Assembly: GCA_023386765.1 (NCBI GenBank)
Contig: JAEWJD010000136.1
Coordinates: forward strand, 1-6,184
Direction: 5' to 3'
Source of the DNA: Pseudomonadota bacterium
GTDB taxonomy: Bacteria; Pseudomonadota; Gammaproteobacteria; Burkholderiales; Burkholderiaceae_B
DNA: 6,184 bases
This document shows, piece after piece, positions 1 to 5,049 of the stretch. A program made the translations under genes and the position numbers. Position 1 is the stretch's first letter, and each line of letters starts with the position of its first letter. A model generated the notes under the pieces. The model saw only the letters and a list, made by a program, of their open reading frames with translations. It was not told where the DNA came from and did not search any database.

Positions 1-446
1 GTGCCGAAGGCATCGTTGACGTAGACATCGCAAAGCGCCGCCATCTTGCGCGCCAGCGCCTCATCGTCTTTCTTCTCGCCCGGATTGACCCGGCAGTTCT
101 CCAGCAGCACCACGCTGCCCGGCTCGACCGTCACGCCATCGACCCAGTTCTGCACCAGCGCCACCGGCATGCCCAGCAGTTCCGACAGACGCTGCGCCAC
201 GCGCGCCAGCGAATCGGCCTCGGTCAGCACGCCCTCCTTGGGGCGTCCCAGGTGCGAGGTCACCATGACGGCCGCGCCGGCGTCCAGCGCCATGCGGATG
301 CCGGGCACCGAGGCGCGGATGCGGGTGTCTTCACTGATGCGGCCAGCCTCGTCGAACGGCACGTTCAGGTCGGCGCGGATGAACACGCGCTTGCCGGCGA
401 GCGCGCCGGACTTGGCCAGGGCGGAAAGGGTATTCACTTGGGACAT
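1..446 (-). CDS. pgk: Phosphoglycerate kinase, N-terminal 148 residues (3' end beyond window)
   Basis: PGK transfers the acyl phosphate of 1,3-bisphosphoglycerate to ADP, giving 3-phosphoglycerate and ATP in the cytosol. It was read directly from the reverse complement. The protein begins MSQVNTLSALAKSG and shows the PGK N-terminal signature VFIRADLNVP (about residues 21-30), SHLGRP (64-69), LLENCRVNPGE (about 114-124) and VYVNDAFG (141-148), all belonging to the 3-phosphoglycerate-binding N-domain. About 148 of the usual ~395-400 residues are present; the reading frame is open to the left edge and looks intact. An in-frame ATG lies five codons upstream at 461, but the AAGGAG ribosome-binding site sits between the two, so the start at 446 is preferred. 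It is the third gene of a tkt-gap-pgk cluster, 112 nt after gap, with an apparent intrinsic terminator in between. Family assignment is secure. Confidence 0.97.
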   Translation of the reverse strand, partial: MSQVNTLSALAKSGALAGKRVFIRADLNVPFDEAGRISEDTRIRASVPGIRMALDAGAAVMVTSHLGRPKEGVLTEADSLARVAQRLSELLGMPVALVQNWVDGVTVEPGSVVLLENCRVNPGEKKDDEALARKMAALCDVYVNDAFG

Positions 447-452
447 CTCGTT

Positions 453-458
453 CTCCTT
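453..458 (-). promoter_or_regulatory. Ribosome-binding site that fixes the pgk start
   Basis: On the minus strand AAGGAG lies 6 nt before the ATG at 446, an ideal Shine-Dalgarno position. The same bases fall inside the short in-frame extension that would result from the upstream ATG at 461, which has no good Shine-Dalgarno of its own. This supports the shorter protein beginning MSQVN. Confidence 0.8.
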
Positions 459-483
459 CATGGGCGGCGCTGGCCTGGGCGAC

Positions 484-511
484 AAAAAGGCCGGCTCCAG
501 GGGGGCCGGCC
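484..511 (-). terminator. Putative intrinsic terminator between gap and pgk
   Basis: Read on the minus strand, GGCCGGC (511-505) can pair perfectly with GCCGGCC (495-489) across a 9-nt loop, forming a 7-bp stem made only of G-C pairs. Five U residues follow at once (488-484). This is the standard layout of a rho-independent terminator for the tkt-gap transcript. It is followed only 38 nt later by the pgk start, and I see no A/T-rich promoter-like sequence between them. pgk therefore probably depends on partial read-through or on a promoter inside gap. The U tract is short, so termination may be incomplete. Confidence 0.7.
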
Positions 512-524
512 CATCGTCCAAGCC

Positions 525-544
525 GGAGCCGCACACGCGGCTCC
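525..544 (-). other. Perfect 8-bp hairpin downstream of the gap stop codon
   Basis: In the gap transcript GGAGCCGC (544-537) and GCGGCTCC (532-525) form a perfect 8-bp stem closed by a 4-nt GTGT loop, beginning 14 nt after the gap stop codon. No U tract follows, so it is not an intrinsic terminator alone. It sits 13 nt upstream of the terminator hairpin at 511-489. It may protect the 3' end of tkt-gap mRNA from exonucleases or take part in alternative folding with the terminator. Confidence 0.6.
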
Positions 545-558
545 ACGCCTGCGACGGC

Positions 559-1569
559 TTACTTGGCGTTCATCAGCGCGACGGTGGTGTCGAGCATGCG
601 GTTCGAGAAGCCCCACTCGTTGTCGTACCAGGACGACACCTTCACCAGCTTGCCCGAGACCTTGGTCAGGGTGGCATCGAAGTTGCTCGAAGCCGGGTTG
701 TGGTTGAAGTCGATCGACACCAGCGGCTCGACGTTGTAGGTCAGGATGCCCTTGAGCTCGTTGCCCGCGGCAGCTTCCAGGATGCTGTTGACTTCTTCGA
801 CCGTGGTTTCGCGCTTGGCGATGAAGGTCAGGTCGACGATCGACACGTTGATGGTCGGAACGCGGATGGCGTAGCCGTCCAGCTTGCCGTTCAGTTCCGG
901 CAGCACCAGGCCGACCGCAGCGGCAGCGCCGGTCTTGGTCGGGATCATGCTCATGGTGGCCGAACGGGCGCGGCGCAGGTCTTCGTGATAGACGTCGGTC
1001 AGGACCTGGTCGTTGGTATAGGCGTGGATGGTCGTCATCAGACCAGTCTCAACGCCCAGCTTGTCGTTCAGCGGCTTGACCAGCGGGGCCAGGCAGTTGG
1101 TGGTGCACGACGCGTTCGAGATCACGGTGTGCTCGGCACGCAGCACTTCCTGGTTGACACCGAACACCACGGTGGCGTCCACGTCCTTGCCGCCCGGGGC
1201 CGAAATGATGACCTTTTTGGCGCCGCCCTTCAGGTGGGCGCTGGCCTTTTCCTTGGAGGTGAAAAAGCCGGTGCACTCCAGCACCACGTCGACCTTGAGC
1301 TCGCCCCACGGCAGCTCGGCCGGGTTGCGGTTGGCCAGCACGCGGATCTTGTCGCCATTGACGACCATGTAATCGCCTTCGACCTCGACGGTGCCCGGGA
1401 ATTTGCCATGGGCGGTGTCGTAGCGCGTCAGGTGCGCATTGGTCTTGGGATCGCCCAGGTCATTGATGGCCACGATCTCGATGTCGTGCTTTTTGCCGTT
1501 TTCGTAGTGGGCACGCAGGATGTTGCGGCCGATACGGCCATAGCCGTTGATTGCGACGCGAATGGTCAT
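559..1569 (-). CDS. gap: Glyceraldehyde-3-phosphate dehydrogenase, type I (336 aa)
   Basis: This cytosolic tetrameric enzyme of glycolysis and gluconeogenesis oxidises glyceraldehyde-3-phosphate with NAD(P) and phosphate to 1,3-bisphosphoglycerate. The N-terminal Rossmann motif INGYGRIGRN spans residues 7-16 and the coenzyme-binding NDL is at 36-38. The catalytic signature ASCTTNCLAP carries nucleophile Cys155, with the activating His182 in IHAYTNDQ. The phosphate-binding segment TKTGAA (211-216) and the C-terminal SWYDNEWGFSNRMLD (313-327) are present. Length is normal. The start is backed by AAGGAG at 1583-1578, 8 nt before the ATG. It lies 33 nt downstream of tkt, consistent with co-transcription. 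Several stretches (LPWGELKVDVV, RVPTINVS, EPLVSIDFNH, EWGFSNRMLDTT) resemble erythrose-4-phosphate dehydrogenase (Epd), and coenzyme-selectivity positions 193-194 are Val-Tyr instead of Leu-Pro. The GAPDH-type phosphate loop nevertheless favours true GAPDH; Epd activity is the alternative. Confidence 0.96.
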   Translation of the reverse strand: MTIRVAINGYGRIGRNILRAHYENGKKHDIEIVAINDLGDPKTNAHLTRYDTAHGKFPGTVEVEGDYMVVNGDKIRVLANRNPAELPWGELKVDVVLECTGFFTSKEKASAHLKGGAKKVIISAPGGKDVDATVVFGVNQEVLRAEHTVISNASCTTNCLAPLVKPLNDKLGVETGLMTTIHAYTNDQVLTDVYHEDLRRARSATMSMIPTKTGAAAAVGLVLPELNGKLDGYAIRVPTINVSIVDLTFIAKRETTVEEVNSILEAAAGNELKGILTYNVEPLVSIDFNHNPASSNFDATLTKVSGKLVKVSSWYDNEWGFSNRMLDTTVALMNAK

Positions 1570-1587
1570 GACGAAATCTCCTTTTTT

Positions 1588-1616
1588 AGAACCCGCTGAT
1601 TTTTACAGAACCCGCT
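1588..1616 (-). repeat. Two 10-bp direct repeats 19 nt apart at the tkt-gap junction
   Basis: On the minus strand AGCGGGTTCT occurs at 1616-1607, where it encodes the last residues of transketolase, and again at 1597-1588 in the spacer just before the gap ribosome-binding site. Both copies are followed by an A-rich run (GTAAAAA and AAAAAAG). Aligned as 19-nt units they match at 14 of 19 positions, which suggests a small tandem duplication of the tkt 3' end that now supplies the A-rich leader of gap. Confidence 0.7.
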
Positions 1617-3642
1617 TCACAGCCTCGACAACCTTGTCGGTGGTCAGGCCGAAGAACTTGAACAACACACCGGCCGGGGCCGATTCGCCGTAGCGATCGA
1701 TGCCGACCACGGCGCCTTCCAGCCCGACGTACTTGTGCCAGAACGCGGTGACGCCGGCCTCGACGGCCACGCGCGGCAGGCCCGGCGGCAGCACGGCACG
1801 CTTCCATTCGGCATCCTGCTGGTCGAACACATCGGTGCTGGGCATGGACACCACCCGCACGGCGACGCCTTCGGCGGCCAGCGCCTTCTGCGCATCCAAC
1901 GCGATGGCGATTTCCGAGCCGGTGGCGATGATGACTGCCCGTGCCTCGGGCGCATCGCTCAGCACGTAGCCGCCCTTCTCGACCGCCTTGAGCGTGGCTT
2001 CGTCGCGCGCCACGAACGGCAGGTTCTGGCGCGACAGCAGCAATGCCGTCGGGCCGCCCTCATGCACATCCATGCCGATGCTCGACGGACGCTCGACGGC
2101 CAGTTTCCAGGCCACGGCGGTCTCGACGGTATCGCACGGACGCCACACCGACAGGTTGGGAATCAGGCGCAGGCTGGCGGCATGCTCGATCGACTGGTGG
2201 GTCGGACCGTCTTCGCCCAGACCGATGGAGTCGTGGGTGAAGACATGCACCACACGCTGCTTCATCAGCGCGGCCATGCGGATGGCATTGCGCGAGTAAT
2301 CAGAGAAGGTCAGGAAGGTGCCGCCGAAGGGCAGATAACCCCCATGCAGGGCGATACCGTTCATGATGGCGGCCATGCCGAACTCACGCACGCCGTAATT
2401 GATGTGGCGCCCGAAGCTCACGCCACCGCTGTCGGCGGCACGCACGGCGGCCACGCCCTTCCAGTCGGTGAAGTTCGAGCCGGTCAGGTCGGCCGAGCCG
2501 CCCAGCAGCTCCGGCAGCAGCGCGGCCAATTCCGTGATGGCGAATTGCGAGGCCTTGCGCGTGGCAACCGTCTCCGCCTTGGCGGCGGTGGCGGCGACAT
2601 AGGCCTGGATTTTTTCGCCAAAGCCGGCCGGCAGCGTACCCTGCATGCGGCGCGTGAACTCGGCCGCCTCGGCCGGGAACTGCGCCGCATAGGCGTCGAA
2701 CTGCTGCTGCCATTGATTCTGGGCCGCCGCGCCGGCGGCACGGCTGTCCCAGGCCTGGTAGACATCCTGGGGGATCTCGAAGGGCTCGCCGCGCCAGCCC
2801 ATGGCGGCGCGCGCGCCGGCGATTTCGTCATTGCCCAGCGGAGCGCCGTGCACGCTGGCCGTGCCGGCCATGGTGGGCGCACCCTTGCCGATCACGGTAC
2901 GGCACAGGACCAGGGTGGGCTTCTCGGTCTGTGCGCGGGCGGCCTTGATGGCAGCGTCCACGGCGGCGGCGTCATGGCCGTCCACCCCGCGGATCACGTT
3001 CCAGCCGTAGGCCTCGAAACGCTTGGCGGTATCGTCGCCGAACCAGTATTCGACCTTGCCGTCAATCGAGATGCCGTTGTCGTCATACAGCGCGATCAGC
3101 TTGGACAGCTTGAGCGTGCCGGCCAGCGAGCAGGCTTCGTGCGAGATGCCTTCCATCAGGCAGCCATCACCCAGGAACACATAGGTATGGTGATCGACGA
3201 TGGCGTGGCCGGGACGATTGAACTCGGCCGCCAGCAGCGACTCGGCCAGCGCCATGCCGACCGCGTTGGCCAGGCCCTGGCCCAGCGGGCCGGTGGTGGT
3301 TTCCACGCCTGCGGTGATGCCGACTTCCGGGTGGCCCGGGGTCTTCGAGTGCATCTGACGGAAATTCTTCAGCTCGTCGAGCGACAGGTCGTAGCCGGTC
3401 AGGTGCAACAAGGCATAGATCAGCATCGAGCCGTGGCCGTTGGACAGCACGAAACGGTCACGATTGGCCCAGGCCGGGTCGGCCGGGTTGTGGCGCAGGT
3501 TACCCAGCCACAGCGCCTGGGCGATTTCAGCCATGCCCATGGGCGCCCCGGGGTGCCCCGAGTTTGCTTTCTGAACCGCATCCATCGAAAGAATGCGGAT
3601 GGCATCTGCCAAGGCTAATTGGGGGGCATTCGGAGTGCTCAT
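1603..3642 (-). CDS. tkt: Transketolase (679 aa)
   Basis: Thiamine-diphosphate- and divalent-metal-dependent enzyme of the non-oxidative pentose phosphate pathway; it moves two-carbon ketol units between sugar phosphates and yields glyceraldehyde-3-phosphate, erythrose-4-phosphate and ribose-5-phosphate. The N-terminal ThDP/pyrophosphate domain has NSGHPGAP (His30), the metal and diphosphate motif GDGCLMEGISHEA (158-170) with DDNGISID (187-194), and substrate His265 in VHGAPLG. The pyrimidine-binding domain contains LLGGSADLTGSN (379-390), the cofactor-activating Glu420 in YGVREFG, and HDSIGLGEDGPTHQ (470-483). A C-terminal domain follows from about 540, with ATGSE at 573-577. Length matches the bacterial family (~660-680). 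The frame extends 15 codons upstream to an ATG at 3687, but that basic extension (MALPRRRCHQPKSLR) is outside the family. MSTPNAPQ at 3642 is preceded by AAAGAG at 3655-3650, so it was chosen. First gene of the tkt-gap-pgk cluster. Confidence 0.96.
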   Translation of the reverse strand: MSTPNAPQLALADAIRILSMDAVQKANSGHPGAPMGMAEIAQALWLGNLRHNPADPAWANRDRFVLSNGHGSMLIYALLHLTGYDLSLDELKNFRQMHSKTPGHPEVGITAGVETTTGPLGQGLANAVGMALAESLLAAEFNRPGHAIVDHHTYVFLGDGCLMEGISHEACSLAGTLKLSKLIALYDDNGISIDGKVEYWFGDDTAKRFEAYGWNVIRGVDGHDAAAVDAAIKAARAQTEKPTLVLCRTVIGKGAPTMAGTASVHGAPLGNDEIAGARAAMGWRGEPFEIPQDVYQAWDSRAAGAAAQNQWQQQFDAYAAQFPAEAAEFTRRMQGTLPAGFGEKIQAYVAATAAKAETVATRKASQFAITELAALLPELLGGSADLTGSNFTDWKGVAAVRAADSGGVSFGRHINYGVREFGMAAIMNGIALHGGYLPFGGTFLTFSDYSRNAIRMAALMKQRVVHVFTHDSIGLGEDGPTHQSIEHAASLRLIPNLSVWRPCDTVETAVAWKLAVERPSSIGMDVHEGGPTALLLSRQNLPFVARDEATLKAVEKGGYVLSDAPEARAVIIATGSEIAIALDAQKALAAEGVAVRVVSMPSTDVFDQQDAEWKRAVLPPGLPRVAVEAGVTAFWHKYVGLEGAVVGIDRYGESAPAGVLFKFFGLTTDKVVEAVKRVL

Positions 3643-3711
3643 GCGGAGGCTCTTTGGCTGGTGGCACCGCCGCCTCGGCAGCGCCATCGGTATCGGGTTA
3701 TAAAGCTCGCC

Positions 3712-3720
3712 ATTTTACCA
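3712..3720 (-). promoter_or_regulatory. Candidate extended -10 promoter for tkt-gap
   Basis: On the minus strand TGGTAAAAT matches the extended -10 pattern (TGn followed by a TATAAT-like hexamer, here TAAAAT). It lies about 70 nt before the tkt start, in the most A/T-rich part of the intergenic region. No good -35 hexamer stands 16-18 nt upstream, and the nearest TTGTTC (3752-3747) is 29 nt away, so recognition would rest on the TGn element. A second A/T-rich block, TATAAC at 3702-3697, is an alternative -10. Transcription would start near 3705, leaving a leader of about 60 nt. Confidence 0.4.
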
Positions 3721-3783
3721 TCTAGGGGTAATCCCATCCGAGCCATGAACAAGCCGGTCCTCCCCTGCGGTCTGCCGGCCGGG

Positions 3784-3789
3784 TAAACT
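3784..3789 (+). promoter_or_regulatory. Weak candidate -10 element for rsmE
   Basis: TAAACT is the only -10-like hexamer in the GC-rich stretch directly before rsmE, about 38 nt upstream of its ATG. No convincing -35 is seen 17 nt further upstream. It would give a leader of roughly 30 nt. Position and base composition are the only support. Confidence 0.3.
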
Positions 3790-3827
3790 TTGCGCCCATT
3801 GCCTGCCATTCACCGAGTTTCTGCCGC

Positions 3828-4562
3828 ATGAGTCTGCCCCGGTTCTACTGCGACACCCCCCTGGCTGCCGGCCAGCGAGTGGCGCTTGCGCCCGCCCTGG
3901 CGCACCACGCGCTGCGCGTGCTTCGCCTGCGCGAAGGCGCCGGGATCGTGCTGTTCAATGGCCAGGGTGGCGAGTATCCCGCGCAGCTGGAAACCGAAGG
4001 AAAACAGGCCTATGCGCAACTCGGCGCCCACGATCCGCGCGAGGCCGAACTCCCGGGCCGCCTCTGGCTGGCCCAGGGGCTGCCTTCGGGTGACAAGATG
4101 GATTGGATCATCGAGAAGGCCGTCGAGCTGGGCGCGGCCGGCGTGGCGCCCATCGCGGCCCAGCGCAGCGTGCTACAACTGAGTGGCCCGCGCCTGGAAA
4201 AGAGGCTGGCTCACTGGCAACGCATTGCCGAATCCGCCAGCGAGCAGTGCGGCCGTAATCGTTTGATGGCGGTCGAACCGCCGCAATCCCTGCGCGCCTG
4301 GCTGGCCTCGCCGGCCCAGGGCGTGCGCCTCATGGCCCACCCCGAGGCTCCGCTGCATCTATCAGACTGGCTAAAGGCCCAGGCTACGCCCGAGGCGCTG
4401 ACCCTGATGGTGGGACCGGAAGGGGGCTGGTCGCCCGAAGAGATGGCATTGGCGCAAGCCGCCGGCGTGCAGACCGTGCGCCTCGGACCTCGGGTACTGC
4501 GCACCGAAACCGCCGGGCTGGCCCTGCTGGCCTCGGTCAGCGCCTGGCTGGGCTGGCACTGA
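3828..4562 (+). CDS. rsmE: 16S rRNA (uracil-1498-N3)-methyltransferase RsmE (244 aa)
   Basis: RsmE uses S-adenosylmethionine to methylate N3 of U1498 in helix 44 of 16S rRNA, acting on the assembled 30S subunit. The N-terminal PUA-like RNA-binding part starts with PRFY (4-7) and has HHALRVLR (26-33). The SPOUT methyltransferase domain shows KMDWIIEKAVELG (90-102), the SEQCGR motif (138-143), MVGPEGGWSPEE (194-205) and the trefoil-knot cofactor loop LGPRVLRTETAGLALLA (219-235). Length is nearly the same as the E. coli protein (243 aa). The ATG at 3828 gives the canonical MSLPRFY start, yet no clear Shine-Dalgarno precedes it. It is transcribed divergently from tkt and converges on the barstar gene with 22 nt between stop codons, so it appears monocistronic. 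No damage is visible. Confidence 0.95.
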   Translation: MSLPRFYCDTPLAAGQRVALAPALAHHALRVLRLREGAGIVLFNGQGGEYPAQLETEGKQAYAQLGAHDPREAELPGRLWLAQGLPSGDKMDWIIEKAVELGAAGVAPIAAQRSVLQLSGPRLEKRLAHWQRIAESASEQCGRNRLMAVEPPQSLRAWLASPAQGVRLMAHPEAPLHLSDWLKAQATPEALTLMVGPEGGWSPEEMALAQAAGVQTVRLGPRVLRTETAGLALLASVSAWLGWH

Positions 4563-4623
4563 GCCGGCCTCAGCCGCCCGGGAATCAGGCTTCGCCGTAA
4601 GGCGCGGCGGCCACGCCCGGCTC
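4561..4623. other. 63-bp nested palindrome at the convergent rsmE/barstar 3' ends
   Basis: Two concentric inverted repeats share a centre near 4592: an outer 7-bp arm pair (4561-4567 with 4617-4623) and an inner 6-bp pair GCCGCC/GGCGGC (4573-4578 with 4606-4611), separated by symmetric 5-nt internal loops. Inside is a small CGCC/GGCG hairpin (4593-4604) with a GTAA tetraloop. The structure covers the rsmE stop and the last 13 codons of the barstar gene. It could fold in either transcript and act as a shared 3' end or stability element, but there is no U tract on either side, so it is not a standard intrinsic terminator. High local GC makes some pairing likely by chance. Confidence 0.35.
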
Positions 4624-5049
4624 CGGGTCCGGATGGCGGCCCGCATGTTCGATCACGTAGCAGAACTGCCGGCCATTCTCGCGCGCAAACTCGGCCGCGT
4701 CGGCGCACACCGCCTCGATGGCGCCGGCATCTTCTTCCAGGGCGGGGTCGCCCGAATGCAGCCGCTCCAGCCACAGCACCGCGCCGACCTTCTGGTCCAG
4801 CACCGTGTCGCACAGGCAGTCATAGAGGGCGTCGAGATTGCCGCCGAAGAACTCGGGGAAGTCCACCGCCTTCACAATGGCTCGCAGCACCGCCGAGCGA
4901 CTGCGGGCGCGATCGCAATCCGCCACGAGCAGGGTCATGCCCAGCTCCTGGGTTGCGTTGGCCAGGGACGATTTGTCCATGGCGTCGGGCGCGATGGCGC
5001 CTCCCTGCTGCAATTGTCGTAACAGCGTATCGTGGCCGTTGCGCGTCAT
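4585..5049 (-). CDS. Barstar-family protein (154 aa), no barnase partner visible
   Basis: Barstar-family proteins (Pfam barstar fold) are small acidic cytoplasmic proteins; the founding member blocks the extracellular RNase barnase. The family core runs from about residue 38 (MTLLVADCDR) to 136 (CYVIEHA). The signature DFPEFFGGNLDALYDCL (63-79) aligns with the barnase-binding helix of Bacillus barstar: Asp73 and Asp77 match its Asp35 and Asp39, while Tyr76 and Phe67 replace Trp38 and Tyr29. About 37 N-terminal residues (LLRQLQQGG...) precede the core and are absent from the ~90-aa Bacillus protein. The start codon overlaps the stop of the patatin-like gene as ATGA and has GAGGAGG 7 nt upstream, indicating translational coupling. 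Met24 is a possible internal start with less support. No RNase gene lies next to it here, so an RNase-inhibitor role is unproven. The target is unknown. Confidence 0.85.
   Translation of the reverse strand: MTRNGHDTLLRQLQQGGAIAPDAMDKSSLANATQELGMTLLVADCDRARSRSAVLRAIVKAVDFPEFFGGNLDALYDCLCDTVLDQKVGAVLWLERLHSGDPALEEDAGAIEAVCADAAEFARENGRQFCYVIEHAGRHPDPEPGVAAAPYGEA

Noticed and set aside
46..1599. A 517-codon plus-strand open frame opposite gap and the pgk start
   Set aside because: Across gap it is codon-aligned with the sense frame, so antisense stops could arise only from TTA, CTA or TCA codons, which are avoided in this GC-rich genome. The sense strand has unmistakable GAPDH and PGK motifs, and the antisense translation shows no recognisable domain.
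1735..3618. A 627-codon plus-strand open frame opposite tkt
   Set aside because: It is in the same codon-aligned antisense register as transketolase and rich in His/Gly/Arg/Gln as expected from a shadow frame. It has no domain, no ribosome-binding site and no neighbouring logic.
1..3642. tkt-gap-pgk read as part of a Calvin-cycle (cbb) operon
   Set aside because: The order resembles cbbT-G-K, but no RuBisCO, phosphoribulokinase or phosphoglycolate phosphatase gene is visible. The same order is expected for ordinary central metabolism in Burkholderiales.
3643..3687. 15-codon N-terminal extension of transketolase (MALPRRRCHQPKSLR)
   Set aside because: A Shine-Dalgarno-like AAAGAG sits inside it just before the ATG at 3642, and the extension is unlike known transketolase N-termini.
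3716..3740. Inverted GGG-ATTA-CCC-like sequence near the tkt promoter considered as a LysR/CbbR-type operator
   Set aside because: The arms are only 3 bp, no convincing T-N11-A pair with dyad symmetry stands out, and no cbb regulator or RuBisCO gene is in the window.
3745..3786. A 13-codon micro-ORF (MNKPVLPCGLPAG) upstream of rsmE, possible leader peptide
   Set aside because: No Shine-Dalgarno, and the only -10-like element for rsmE overlaps its stop codon, so it would lie upstream of the transcript. No run of regulatory codons is present.
4633..5022. Plus-strand 129-codon frame opposite the barstar gene
   Set aside because: Codon-aligned antisense shadow of a gene with a clear family motif; no independent support.
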